From Enhydrobacter sp. (GTDB taxonomy: Bacteria; Pseudomonadota; Alphaproteobacteria; Reyranellales; Reyranellaceae), in assembly GCA_026126105.1 (NCBI GenBank), contig JAHCJV010000018.1:1-64000 (forward strand): a DNA stretch of 64,000 bases, given 5' to 3'. Numbering within the stretch: position 1 is the stretch's first letter; each line of letters opens with the position of its first letter. A model generated the notes under the pieces. It did no database searches, was not told where the DNA came from, and saw only the letters and a list, made by a program, of their open reading frames with translations. Shown piece after piece: positions 46,821 to 55,936 of this stretch. The position numbers were made by a program, and so were the translations under genes.

Positions 46821-47019
46821 AGGTCGGCACGGTCATGTCCACGGCGCGTGCCTTGTGGGCATAGATGTCGATCTTGGCCCACATGCGGGCGCGCACGACC
46901 TTGTCGGCCTCTTCGAAGGACTCGTACGGTCCGTGCCACGCCATCGTCTCCGGCACCGGCCTGTTCCAGTTGGCGCGACCGTTCTCGATGGCGTACTCGG
47001 CCTCGAACACGAACCACAT
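46819..47019 (-). CDS. Small conserved-looking hypothetical protein
   Basis: This 66-residue protein starts at ATG 47019 with GAGGAG eight bases upstream, so it is likely real. The sequence is rich in aromatic residues (MWFVFEAEYAIEN, NRPVPETMAWHGPYESFEEADKVVRARMW). The YESFEEADKVV segment suggests an alpha/beta fold. No signal peptide or membrane segment is present, and no family is recognised. The upstream frame stays open but lacks features of coding sequence. Confidence 0.65.
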   Translation of the reverse strand: MWFVFEAEYAIENGRANWNRPVPETMAWHGPYESFEEADKVVRARMWAKIDIYAHKARAVDMTVPT

Positions 47020-47088
47020 CGCACACTCTCCTCTGGATGACGGTCCACTCCCTATACCGCACAATCGCCGACGCGCTAGGATGGCACA

Positions 47089-47553
47089 ATGACCGTCGAG
47101 ACAGTCCGCGCGTTCCTTGCAGTCCATGCTCCCGATATCGAGATCCTCGAAACGGACGCCAGCACCGCCACGGTCGACATGGCGGCAAAAGGCCACGGCG
47201 TACAGCCGGCGCAGATCGCCAAGACGCTGTCGCTGCGCATCAAGGACCGCACGTTGCTGATCGTGGCCTCCGGCACGGCGCGGCTCAACAATCGCAAGTT
47301 CAAGGACGTCCTGGGCGGCAAGCCGCGTATGCTGACCGCCGACGAGGTCGTGTCGATGACAGGCCATCCGGTCGGCGGCGTGTGCCCGTTCGGCCTTGCG
47401 ACGCCCCTTCCCGTCTATTGCGACGTCTCGCTCAAGGCATTCGACGAAGTCCTACCGGCCGCCGGCTCGGCCAACTCGGCGCTGCGCATCGATCCGGCGC
47501 GCATGGCGGAGCTGGCGAGAGCCGAATGGGTCGATGTCTGCGACGCAGGGTGA
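47089..47553 (+). CDS. YbaK/EbsC-family aminoacyl-tRNA deacylase
   Basis: This 154-residue protein matches the YbaK/ProX editing domain: AAKGHGVQPAQIAKTLSLRI with the conserved lysine, LIVASGTARLNNRKFKDVLG, and the GHPVGGVCPFGLATPLPVYCDVSL motif. Members clear mischarged Cys- or Ala-tRNA-Pro or related species in trans. It precedes the GMC dehydrogenase by six bases and may be cotranscribed by position only. Confidence 0.92.
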   Translation: MTVETVRAFLAVHAPDIEILETDASTATVDMAAKGHGVQPAQIAKTLSLRIKDRTLLIVASGTARLNNRKFKDVLGGKPRMLTADEVVSMTGHPVGGVCPFGLATPLPVYCDVSLKAFDEVLPAAGSANSALRIDPARMAELARAEWVDVCDAG

Positions 47554-47559
47554 ACGACG

Positions 47560-49164
47560 ATGAACGACAAGGTCGACGTGCTGATCATCGGCTCCGGCGC
47601 TTCCGGCGCCGCCGCGGCCTGGAGCCTGGCCGAGAGCAGGATGCGTATCCTCTGTCTCGAGCAGGGCGACTGGGTGAAGCCGACCGACTATCCCAGCAAC
47701 GGCCGGGACTGGGAGGCGCGGCTGTTCTCCGATTTCGCGATCAGCCCCAACCGACGGGCGCGCGAGACGGACTATCCGATCAACGACGCCAACTCGCCGA
47801 TCAAGGTGGTGAACTTCAACGGGGTCGGCGGCAGCACCATCATGTACACGGCGCACTATCCGCGTCTGAAGCCGGCCGACTTCAAGGTGCGCAGCCTCGA
47901 CGGCGTCGCCGACGACTGGCCGGTCGACTACGACACGCTCGAGCCGTTCTTCGCCGAGAACGACCGTATGATGGGCGTCTCGGGCCTCGCGGGCGATCCC
48001 GGCTATCCGTACCATCAGCCGCCCATGCCGCCGATGCCGCTCGGCAGGACCGGCCAACGTATCGGCCGGGCGATGAACCAGCTCGGCTGGCACTGGTGGC
48101 CGTCGGATTCGACGATCGCCACCGTCGACTACGAGGGCCGCGGGCGCTGCATCAATCTAGGCCATTGCACGCCGGGCTGCGCGCAGGGCGCCAAGGCCAG
48201 CACCGACATCACCTATTGGCCGGCGGCAATCCGCGCCGGCGTCGAGCTGCGCACGCGCTGCCGGGTGCGCGAGATCACGCTCGACGAAAACGGAATGGCG
48301 TCCGGCGCGATCTACTACGATGCCAGGGGCGAGGAGCAGTTCCAGCCGGCCGAGCTGGTGATCGTCGCCTGCAACGGCGTCGGCACGCCGCGCCTGCTGC
48401 TCAACTCGCAATCCGGACGTTTCCCCAACGGGCTCGCCAACTCGACGGATCTGGTCGGCCGCAACCTGATGTTCCATCCCTACGCCTACACCTACGGCTA
48501 CGTCGACGAGGAGATGGACGGCAATCGCGGGCCGACCCTCTGCCTGTGGAGCCAGGAGTTCTACGAAACCGACGCGGCGCGCGACTTCGTGCGCGGCTAC
48601 ACCTTCCAGATCAATCGCGGCACGGCCTCGATCGTCGAGGCGATCTCGAGCACAGCGGCCGGCCGGCTGCCGTTCGGCGAGGATCACCACGCCGTCTATC
48701 GCCGGCTGCTCAACCATCGCATTGGCCTCAGCGCGATCTGCGAGGACCTGCCGGAAGCGCACAACCGCGTGACGCTCGATCCAGTGCTGAAGGATTCCAG
48801 CGGCATCCCCGCGCCGCGCATCGACTACACGCTGAGCGACAACAGCCGCCGCATGATGGCGCACGGCATTGCCCGCGCGACGCAGGTGCTGGAGACCGCC
48901 GGCGCGAGGGACATCTCGACCGAGGCGCCGATCCTCAACGGCGGCTGGCACCTGCTCGGCACCGCGCGCATGGGCAACGATCCCGAACGCTCGGTGGTCA
49001 ACGGCTGGGGCCGAAGCCATGACGTGAAGAACCTGTTCATCGTCGACGGCAGCATTTGGGTGACCTCGGGCGGCGTGAACCCGACCTCGACCATCCAGGC
49101 GCTCACGCTCTGGATCGCCGACAACATCAAGCGTCGCGCGGCGGACGGGACGCTGTTCGACTGA
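47560..49164 (+). CDS. GMC-family FAD-dependent dehydrogenase
   Basis: This 534-residue flavoprotein has the FAD motif LIIGSGASGAAAAWSLAES near residues 8-26, an FNGVGGSTIMYTAHYPRLK segment and the C-terminal GMC signature with the catalytic-site pattern GWHLLGTARMG and VDGSIWVTSGGVNPTSTIQAL. It resembles the large subunit of gluconate 2-dehydrogenase-type enzymes, and the small helical protein downstream is the matching partner. No Tat signal or cytochrome c subunit is seen in the window, so the electron acceptor is unknown. Confidence 0.9.
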   Translation: MNDKVDVLIIGSGASGAAAAWSLAESRMRILCLEQGDWVKPTDYPSNGRDWEARLFSDFAISPNRRARETDYPINDANSPIKVVNFNGVGGSTIMYTAHYPRLKPADFKVRSLDGVADDWPVDYDTLEPFFAENDRMMGVSGLAGDPGYPYHQPPMPPMPLGRTGQRIGRAMNQLGWHWWPSDSTIATVDYEGRGRCINLGHCTPGCAQGAKASTDITYWPAAIRAGVELRTRCRVREITLDENGMASGAIYYDARGEEQFQPAELVIVACNGVGTPRLLLNSQSGRFPNGLANSTDLVGRNLMFHPYAYTYGYVDEEMDGNRGPTLCLWSQEFYETDAARDFVRGYTFQINRGTASIVEAISSTAAGRLPFGEDHHAVYRRLLNHRIGLSAICEDLPEAHNRVTLDPVLKDSSGIPAPRIDYTLSDNSRRMMAHGIARATQVLETAGARDISTEAPILNGGWHLLGTARMGNDPERSVVNGWGRSHDVKNLFIVDGSIWVTSGGVNPTSTIQALTLWIADNIKRRAADGTLFD

Positions 49165-49209
49165 TCGCGCCCTTCATCCTCAGCCGGACCAAGACGCAAC
49201 GAGCATCAA

Positions 49210-49653
49210 ATGACGAACGACAAGTCCCTGACCGCCACCGAGACCCGCGACCTGCGGGCTTTCGCCGGCACGATGATTCCCGCCAGCGAACGCCATGGCG
49301 TGCCGGGCGCCGATAATGAAAAGATTTTCGCCGATATCGTGAAGAGCCTCGGGCGGGACCGTGACGATATCGGCCTTGCCCTCCGGCGGCTCGCGGTCCT
49401 CGCCGGCGGCGCCTTTGCCGATCTGCCGGCCGACCGCCGACTGCTTGTGGCCAACGAATTGCGCGCCGAGGGTGGCCTGCCGCTCGCCGCGCTGACGCGC
49501 GTCATCCTGCTTTGCTATTACCGGGACGACCGGGTGATGCGCTCGCTCGGCCAGGAGCCGCGCCCGCCCTTCCCCATCGGCCATGTCGTCGAGCAGGGCG
49601 ACTGGTCCCTTCTCGACCCGGTCAGGAAGCGCGCGCCGTTCTACCGGCGCTGA
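49210..49653 (+). CDS. Small partner subunit of the GMC dehydrogenase
   Basis: This 147-residue protein is mostly helical and ends with LGQEPRPPFPIGHVVEQGDWSLLDPVRKRAPFYRR, a tail common in small proteins encoded next to GMC dehydrogenases and related to the gluconate 2-dehydrogenase small-subunit group. It lacks a twin-arginine signal. It begins 45 bases after the large subunit. The final codons are part of a duplicated segment (49631-49676) that reappears next to the molybdopterin gene. Confidence 0.8.
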   Translation: MTNDKSLTATETRDLRAFAGTMIPASERHGVPGADNEKIFADIVKSLGRDRDDIGLALRRLAVLAGGAFADLPADRRLLVANELRAEGGLPLAALTRVILLCYYRDDRVMRSLGQEPRPPFPIGHVVEQGDWSLLDPVRKRAPFYRR

Positions 49654-49676
49654 GCCAGTTCAACCTCGACGAGGTT
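49631..49676. repeat. Left copy of a duplicated convergent gene-end junction
   Basis: This 46-base segment contains the end of the GMC small-subunit gene and, on the minus strand, a relic encoding NLVEVELAQRR and a TAG stop, nearly the same as the C-terminus (NLVEVELAQGR) of the molybdopterin oxidoreductase 2.9 kb away. It matches 52541-52586 at 39 of 46 positions in the same orientation. The relic has no gene upstream of it apart from the RTX gene. Confidence 0.85.
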
Positions 49677-49683
49677 CACCGCG

Positions 49684-52404
49684 TCAAATGAAGGTCGCGG
49701 TCGACAGTGCCGACACGTTGGCGTGGGCTTCGAGGTGCAGCACGTAGTCCTGTCCCCCCTGGTAGCCGGCGGCGCCGTTGGCATCGACAATGAGATAGAA
49801 GTCGCCGGCAAGCGTGCCGGCGTTCGGCTTGAACAGCATCGCATGACTTGCCGCGAGACGGTCCGCCGTCACGGTGGCGGCAAGATCGGCATTGAAGCTC
49901 GCCTCGGACAGGCTGCCGGTATTCACCTTCTCGTCGATGCCCGTGACGCCGACGTCGAGGTCGATCAGGTCGACCGTGGCGTCGAAGCCCACCAACGTGT
50001 CGTGCTGAAGGCCCATGGAATCGCGCAGGTTGTCGTAGGCGAACGTGTCGGCGCCCGCTCCACCGTTCAGCCGGTCGGCTCCAACGCCACCGCGCAGCCA
50101 GTCGTCGCCGGCACCGGCCGTGATCGAGTCGGCGGCCCGCCCGCCGGTGATCGCGAACCGGCCGTCGAGTTCCGGCGAGCCATCGAACGTCAGCACATCG
50201 GCCGCCACCAGTTCGTGCGCGTCCACCGTCAGTGTCTCACCCGCTGCGACTGTGGAATCGTGGGTCGTCAGCCGGTAGCTGTGCCCCTGGGCGAGCGACA
50301 GGAACTCCACCTCCGTCATCGTCGGTCTGCCGAGATAAGGCAGAACACCGAATGTCAGGCCCTTGGAGTAGTCGCCGTCCAGCCTGACCTTGTCGACGCC
50401 GGTGCCCCCAATGACCGAATCACGATACTTGAGTTCGCCGCCCATGTTGAAGACGTCATTGCCGTCGCCGCCATAGGCCAGCTTGTCGCCGTGCAGGCCA
50501 AGATTGAAGACGTCGTTGCCGCCATTTCCGTAGATCACGTTGCCTCTGCCGCCAGTCACTGTGTCATTGCCGGCACCGCCGTAGACGACCAGCTGGCCGT
50601 CGGTTGCGGCCGCACAGTTGAGTATCAGCTTGTCGCCGGCTCCCAGAGCTGACGCATTGACGACGAAATCGAGGTGATCGAACGTCGCGTCGTCGGTTGT
50701 CAGGTTGTAGCTGTGGCCGCCCGCGAGGGACAGGGTGTGCACCCGCACGATCGTGGTCGGGGCAAAAACCAGTCCCGCCGAATAGTCGCCGTCGAGACGG
50801 ACGGTATCGGGTTCGTTCTTCGAATTCCTGTCATAGCCGCCGTCAATCCTGTCGGCAGCCGTCAGCGCCGCGCCCATGTAGAAATAGTCGCTCTCTCCGC
50901 CGCCGATTGCCACGTCGTCGCCGCCGCGCGACAGATCGAACCTGTCGCCGCGCCCGGCCCCCACCAGAACGTCGTCGCCCGCCCCGGCGCTAACGTAGAA
51001 CCTAGCGTCGCTCGCGCTGCCGTTCAGCGCCAGCACCTCGCCGGCAGCAAACGATGCGGCTTCGACGAATACGGTGTTGTTCAGGACTCCCAGCGCCCCG
51101 ATCGCCGTGAGGTCGTAGCTGTGGCCCGAGGCAAGCGACAGCCGTTCGATGCTCCCGAAGCTCGAGCCACTCAACGACACCCCGCCCGAGTAATCGCCGT
51201 CGAGCAGCATGGTGTCCATCGTGCCGCCGCCGCTGCCTCCGTCGATGCGATCGTCGGCCGTGAAGGCGGCGCCAAGATCGAACACGTCGGGTCCACGCCC
51301 GCCATAAGCCGCGTCGTCGCCGCCCTTCGTCAGGTCGAAGCGGTCGTCGAGCTCGCCGCCGGTCAGAACGTCGTTGCCCGCGCCACCGGTCATGGCGAAA
51401 CGGCCATCGGTCTCGCCCCCACCGCTGAAGGTCAGCACATCGGCGGTGCCCAGGGCAGCGCCGTCGACCGTCAGGGTGCGGCCTGCCCCCACCGTGGCCG
51501 TGCTGGTCTTCACGTCGTAGTCGTGTCCGGCGAGGAACCGGAGGTTTTCGATGTTGGTCAAGGTCTTCGAGCTCAGGGCGAGCCCGGCGCTATAGTCGCC
51601 GTCCATGATGACGGTGTCGTAACCAGACCCGCCGTTGATCGCGTCCGCGGCATCGAGCGTGGTGCCGAGCGCGAAGCTGTCGTCGCCGCCGCCGCCGCTG
51701 GCGCGGTCGCGGCCCCCTATCGTCAGGTCGACCAAATCGCCAAGCGCGCCGCCGGTCAGCACATCGTCGCCCGCGCCGCCGATCAGTTCGAAGCTGCCAT
51801 CGGCTTCGGATCCCCCGTCGAAGGCGAGCTTGTTCGCAGGGCCCAGCGCGGCACCGTCGACCGTCAGCGTCCTGCCCGCGGCGACCGTCGCATCGTCGGT
51901 CGTCAGCTTGTAGGTGTGTCCGGCGCCGAGCGCGAGCGTCTCCACGTTGACCATCGTCGTCGCGCCGAACGTCACGCGCGCCGAATAGGGGCCGCTGAGA
52001 ATGACCCGATCGGTGCCGGCGCCCCCGTCGATGACATCGGCGGCGGTGAACGACGCGCCCATGTCAATGACGTCGTTGCCGGCATCGCCGTTGAGAATGT
52101 CGTTGCCGCCGGCCTGTGCGTTCAGCAGGTCGTCGCCGGTGCCGCCAGAGAGACTATCCGTGCCGGCGTTGCCCGTCAGGGTGTCGTTGCCGTCGCCACC
52201 GCCCAGCGTCGTCGTGAAGGTGGCATAGCGATCTCCGACCCAGACGCTTCCCGGGAGAGATGTGGAGAGCACGTCGTCTCCTCCCAGGCCTCTCGCGACG
52301 TTCTCGATGAAATAGGTGTCGGAACCCGCGTCGTAGCTGTAGCCCAGCATCCTGCTGTCGGCAAAGGCCGTGCCAGTCCAGGTTCGATAGACGACCGTCG
52401 ACAT
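49684..52404 (-). CDS. RTX-like calcium-binding repeat protein, likely type I secreted
   Basis: This 906-residue acidic protein has no N-terminal signal peptide and is full of GGxGxD-type nonapeptides (GGDGNDTLTGNAGTD, GGAGDDVLTGG, GNGGNDVF). Five modules of about 130-150 residues recur, each with a DxIDGGxGxDxVxLDGDYSAGL start, GHSYxLTTDDATVAAGxTLTVDGAAL core and DGRFxxTGGAGNDVLTGG end. The C-terminal part (GADTFAYDNLRDSMGLQHDTLVGFDATVDLIDLD) is typical of RTX secretion regions. ATG 52404 has AGAGGAG nine bases upstream. Function could be adhesion, surface layer or enzyme scaffold; no catalytic domain was found. No HlyB/HlyD genes are nearby. Confidence 0.9.
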   Translation of the reverse strand: MSTVVYRTWTGTAFADSRMLGYSYDAGSDTYFIENVARGLGGDDVLSTSLPGSVWVGDRYATFTTTLGGGDGNDTLTGNAGTDSLSGGTGDDLLNAQAGGNDILNGDAGNDVIDMGASFTAADVIDGGAGTDRVILSGPYSARVTFGATTMVNVETLALGAGHTYKLTTDDATVAAGRTLTVDGAALGPANKLAFDGGSEADGSFELIGGAGDDVLTGGALGDLVDLTIGGRDRASGGGGDDSFALGTTLDAADAINGGSGYDTVIMDGDYSAGLALSSKTLTNIENLRFLAGHDYDVKTSTATVGAGRTLTVDGAALGTADVLTFSGGGETDGRFAMTGGAGNDVLTGGELDDRFDLTKGGDDAAYGGRGPDVFDLGAAFTADDRIDGGSGGGTMDTMLLDGDYSGGVSLSGSSFGSIERLSLASGHSYDLTAIGALGVLNNTVFVEAASFAAGEVLALNGSASDARFYVSAGAGDDVLVGAGRGDRFDLSRGGDDVAIGGGESDYFYMGAALTAADRIDGGYDRNSKNEPDTVRLDGDYSAGLVFAPTTIVRVHTLSLAGGHSYNLTTDDATFDHLDFVVNASALGAGDKLILNCAAATDGQLVVYGGAGNDTVTGGRGNVIYGNGGNDVFNLGLHGDKLAYGGDGNDVFNMGGELKYRDSVIGGTGVDKVRLDGDYSKGLTFGVLPYLGRPTMTEVEFLSLAQGHSYRLTTHDSTVAAGETLTVDAHELVAADVLTFDGSPELDGRFAITGGRAADSITAGAGDDWLRGGVGADRLNGGAGADTFAYDNLRDSMGLQHDTLVGFDATVDLIDLDVGVTGIDEKVNTGSLSEASFNADLAATVTADRLAASHAMLFKPNAGTLAGDFYLIVDANGAAGYQGGQDYVLHLEAHANVSALSTATFI

Positions 52405-52540
52405 GGCGGACACTCCTCTGCATGCCGTAATGAGAAACAGCCTCACGACTGCGCTGCGTCATGCTTCGCCGCATTGATGCAGGTCAACATCGCCGCGATG
52501 ACGACCATCCCGGCGACCTGAGAAATCCGATCAGGGAATT

Positions 52541-52586
52541 GCGCGCCGTTCTAGCGCCCCTGAGCCAGCTCGACCTCGACCAGATT
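52541..52586. repeat. Right copy of a duplicated convergent gene-end junction
   Basis: This segment holds the true 3' end of the molybdopterin oxidoreductase gene (stop at 52551) plus bases that resemble, with one indel, the last codons of the GMC small subunit (CCGATCAGGGAATT beside CCGGTCAGGAAGC). It is the direct-repeat partner of 49631-49676, 2910 bases apart, with the RTX gene between them. Confidence 0.85.
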
Positions 52587-54770
52587 GGTGTTGTAGGTCG
52601 TGGCGCCGCTCGGCGCCGCGCGATCCTCGGCCAGGGCATTGGCGCAGCCGCTGGTGTCCGTGCCGTCCGCGTCGGGCGCGAACCACGCACCCTCCTTGAT
52701 CGAGATCACGCCCGCCGCGATGTCTCGCGTCACCTTCGCCGGCAGGAACGTCGCGCCGCGATCGTTGAACACGCGCACCCTGTCGCCGTTCGCAATGCCG
52801 CGCGCTGACGCGTCGTCGGCATGCATCCAGACATCGTCGGGGTCGACCCGCGCGAGCAGCGGCTGGTTGCCGTGGATCGAATGGGTGCGCGCGCGCGACT
52901 TGGGGCTGCAAAGCATGAGCGGATGGCGCGGATCGGCCTCGACCGGCGGGATCCAGGTCGGGATCGGCGGTATGACGCCGAGGCCATAGGGATCGGGCTT
53001 GGCCGCCAGCGCCATCGAATAGATCTCGATCTTGCCCGAGGGCGTCGTGAACCTGTGGTTCTCCGGATCGCGGATCTGCCTTGCGAAGGCCACGGCGTCT
53101 TCCGGCGGCGCAAAGCGCGCGACGCCCTGCGCGGCGAAGGCATCGAAGTCGTCGACGACATCGGCCGTCAGCTCGCGCAGCCACTGCTCCTCGCTCAGCT
53201 CGTTGTAATCGTTGATGCCGACCCGGGCAGCAAGATCGGCAAAGATGTCGATGTCGTTGCGGCACTCGTACATCGGCCGGATCGCCTGCTTCATGTAGAT
53301 CGCGTAGTGCCCGGCGCCGGCCCACGGCGTATGCACGTCGTTGCGCTCCCAGAAGGTCGTCGCTGGCAGCACGATGTCGGCGTACCGCGCGGTCGGAGTC
53401 AGGAAATGGTCCTGCACGACGATGAACTCGACGCCGTCGAGCGAGGCCGCCATCTTGCCGGCGTTGGGGCACTGGTTGAACAGGTCGCCGCCAGCCGAAT
53501 AGATCAGCTTGATGTCGGCCGGATAGCCGCCAGCGGTGCCCTTGGCGAGCAGGTCGGCGAGCAACGGCGTTGCCACCTTCGAATCGACCGGGTTGGTGCC
53601 CGGCGGCAGGCTCCTGATACCGCTCCGGCCGGTGACGCCGTTGCTCACGCCCGTATTGCCACCGACCACGCCGATGTTGCCGGTGATCGCCGCCAGCGCG
53701 TAGGCGGCACGATGGAACTGCTCGCCGAACGCGGTGCGGCCCGGCGCATAACCGCATTGCAGCGCCGCCGGCTTGGCCGAGCCGAACTCGATGGCCAATC
53801 GGCGGATGGTCTCGGCCGGGATGCCGCACAACGGCGCAGCCCACTCCGGGGTCTTGGGCACGCCGTCTCTTTCGCCCATCAGGTACGCGCGGTAGGACGA
53901 GCCGGGCGACGCGCCCTCCGGCAGATGCGCATCGTCGAAACCGAGAACATGACGGTCGCAGTAGCCCTGGTCATGCAGGCCCTCGCTCACGATGACGTAG
54001 GCCATCGCAATCAGCGCGGCAGCATCGGTCGACGGCCGGATGAAGATGTGCTCGTCGGCGAGCAGGCGGCTGGTCCGCGTCCGCCGCGGATCGACACAGA
54101 CGATCCGCACGCCCTTCTTCTTTGCTTCCCTGAGATATTGCGGCGTGCCGGTGCCGAAAGTGCCGTCGGCCGGGCTCCAGCCCCACATCAGGATGAACTT
54201 CGAATTCACGTAGTCGGTCGGCTCGCGGCCGGCGGTCTTGTAGTCGGCCTTGGCACCGAAGGTCATGCGCACGGCAAAGACTTCGGCCTCCGCCGACATG
54301 TTGGACCATAAAGTGGTGCAACCGCCGAACTTGTGGAAAAAGCGCTTGGCGACGCCGCCGCCATGGAGCATCGACAGGCTGCCCGAGCGCGAGGCGTCGA
54401 GGATGGCCCGGTTGCCGTAGCGGTGCTTCACGCGTTGCAGCTCGCCGGAGACCTGCTCCATGGCCTCGTCCCAGGAAATCCGCTCCCAGCCGCCCGCGCC
54501 GCGCGCGCCGACGCGGCGCATGGGGAATTTCAGCCGATCGGGATGATAGACACGCTCGAGCTGACCGACGCCGCGCGCGCAGGCATGCAGCGGCGGCAAA
54601 TCGGGCTGCCAGCGTGCCGGATCGGTCGAGATCCTGACGATCCTGTCCTCGACCACGTGCGCGTTGACCACGCAGCGGCCACCGCAATTGTGGCCGCAGG
54701 TGCTGGTGACGATCGTCTCACCCGGACGCTCGGCACGCCGGGGTGTCTGGTACATTGTCTGGTCGGGCAC
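52551..54770 (-). CDS. Molybdopterin oxidoreductase (DMSO reductase family)
   Basis: This 739-residue protein carries an N-terminal [4Fe-4S] site, Cys25, Cys29, Cys33 (CGHNCGGRC) and Cys64 (HACARG), followed by molybdopterin-binding segments (LMWGWSPADGTFGTGTPQYL, IVCVDPRRTRTSRLLADEH) and a C-terminal MopB domain (VRVFNDRGATFLPAKVT). No Tat signal is evident, suggesting a cytoplasmic enzyme. No iron-sulfur or membrane-anchor subunit is adjacent. GTG 54770 has GGAGAGG eight bases upstream, better placed than ATG 54755. The substrate (S- or N-oxide, formate, thiosulfate) cannot be assigned. Confidence 0.92.
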   Translation of the reverse strand: MPDQTMYQTPRRAERPGETIVTSTCGHNCGGRCVVNAHVVEDRIVRISTDPARWQPDLPPLHACARGVGQLERVYHPDRLKFPMRRVGARGAGGWERISWDEAMEQVSGELQRVKHRYGNRAILDASRSGSLSMLHGGGVAKRFFHKFGGCTTLWSNMSAEAEVFAVRMTFGAKADYKTAGREPTDYVNSKFILMWGWSPADGTFGTGTPQYLREAKKKGVRIVCVDPRRTRTSRLLADEHIFIRPSTDAAALIAMAYVIVSEGLHDQGYCDRHVLGFDDAHLPEGASPGSSYRAYLMGERDGVPKTPEWAAPLCGIPAETIRRLAIEFGSAKPAALQCGYAPGRTAFGEQFHRAAYALAAITGNIGVVGGNTGVSNGVTGRSGIRSLPPGTNPVDSKVATPLLADLLAKGTAGGYPADIKLIYSAGGDLFNQCPNAGKMAASLDGVEFIVVQDHFLTPTARYADIVLPATTFWERNDVHTPWAGAGHYAIYMKQAIRPMYECRNDIDIFADLAARVGINDYNELSEEQWLRELTADVVDDFDAFAAQGVARFAPPEDAVAFARQIRDPENHRFTTPSGKIEIYSMALAAKPDPYGLGVIPPIPTWIPPVEADPRHPLMLCSPKSRARTHSIHGNQPLLARVDPDDVWMHADDASARGIANGDRVRVFNDRGATFLPAKVTRDIAAGVISIKEGAWFAPDADGTDTSGCANALAEDRAAPSGATTYNTNLVEVELAQGR

Positions 54771-54856
54771 GGCATTTACCTCTCCGATGAACTATGCCCG
54801 CGAAATGCCGCGCTGTCGTGCGTTCGCTGTATCGGCGGCTGCGACCCTGTTCGTGA

Positions 54857-55777
54857 TCAGTAGATCTTCGGGACGTACAAATCCGGCGGAACCGGCGAGC
54901 GGAGATAATCGGGCTTATGCTCGCGCACTGGCAGCACGATCGGGGAACGGGGCACGTCCTCGTAGGGAATCTGCTGCAGCAGGTGGTGGATACAGTTGAG
55001 CCGCGCCGCTTTCTTGTTCACGCCTTCGACAACCCACCAGCGCGCTTCGGGGATGTGTGTCCGGTGCAGCATCTCTTCCTTGGCCTTGGTGTACTCTTCC
55101 CAGCGGCGTCGTGATTCCAGGTCCATCGGGCTGAGCTTCCATTGCTTGAGCGGGTCGCGGATGCGCATCAGGAAACGCAGGTTCTGCTCATGGTCCGTGA
55201 TCGAGAACCAATATTTGATCAGGATTATGCCCGAGCGCACCAGCATGCGCTCGAATTCGGGCACGGTGCGGAAGAATTCCTCGACATCCTCGGCCGCGCA
55301 GAATCCCATCACCCGCTCGACGCCGGCGCGGTTGTACCAGCTCCGGTCGAACAGCACGATTTCGCCGGCCGCCGGCAAATGGGCGACGTAGCGCTGGAAA
55401 TACCATTGGCTGCGCTCGCGCTCGGTCGGCGCGGACAACGCCACCGTCCGGCAGACGCGCGGATTGAGACGTTGCGTCACGCGCTTGATCACGCCGCCCT
55501 TGCCCGCGGCATCGCGGCCCTCGAACAGCACGACGACCTTGAGGCCCTTGTGCACGACCCAGTCCTGCAGCCTGATCAGCTCGCGCTGCAGGCGCAGCAG
55601 CTCCTTGAAATAGTTGTGGCGGCCGGCGCTGTCCGGCAGGGGACTGTCGCCTTCCTCGTCGAGCAGCCGCGCCAGGCGCTCGTCGTCCATCTCGAGCTCC
55701 CGCTCCTCGTCGATACTGTCGGCCATCTCTTCGTGAAGGCGCGCGCGCAGTGCCTGGTCGTCCTTGTCTTCAGTCAT
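54857..55777 (-). CDS. ppk2: Polyphosphate kinase 2
   Basis: This 306-residue kinase transfers phosphate between polyphosphate and nucleoside diphosphates or monophosphates. Walker A FEGRDAAGKGG is near residues 86-96, with the lid and Walker B segments TERERSQWYFQRYVAHLPAAGEIVLFDRSWYNRAGVERVMGF typical of PPK2. The N-terminus is very acidic. ATG 55777 has GAGGAG about nine bases upstream. It could supply GTP or ATP from polyphosphate; the class is not certain. Confidence 0.94.
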   Translation of the reverse strand: MTEDKDDQALRARLHEEMADSIDEERELEMDDERLARLLDEEGDSPLPDSAGRHNYFKELLRLQRELIRLQDWVVHKGLKVVVLFEGRDAAGKGGVIKRVTQRLNPRVCRTVALSAPTERERSQWYFQRYVAHLPAAGEIVLFDRSWYNRAGVERVMGFCAAEDVEEFFRTVPEFERMLVRSGIILIKYWFSITDHEQNLRFLMRIRDPLKQWKLSPMDLESRRRWEEYTKAKEEMLHRTHIPEARWWVVEGVNKKAARLNCIHHLLQQIPYEDVPRSPIVLPVREHKPDYLRSPVPPDLYVPKIY

Positions 55778-55936
55778 GTGCAATGCTCCTCAAGGCTTCA
55801 CGAGCCGTCGCGCGCCCGCATTTCGAGTTTGCCAGATTCCGACGTCGTTCCGTCGGCCTCGTCGCCAACCCAAGAGCACAACTGGCCATTGCCGCGTGAC
55901 AGCATCGTGACGGTGGGAAGGCGGCCGAGAAGCGCC

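Noticed and set aside
50674-52521. A 615-codon plus-strand frame over the RTX gene
   Set aside because: It mirrors the RTX repeats in a complementary frame; the GGxGxD repeats, start site and C-terminal region fit the minus strand.
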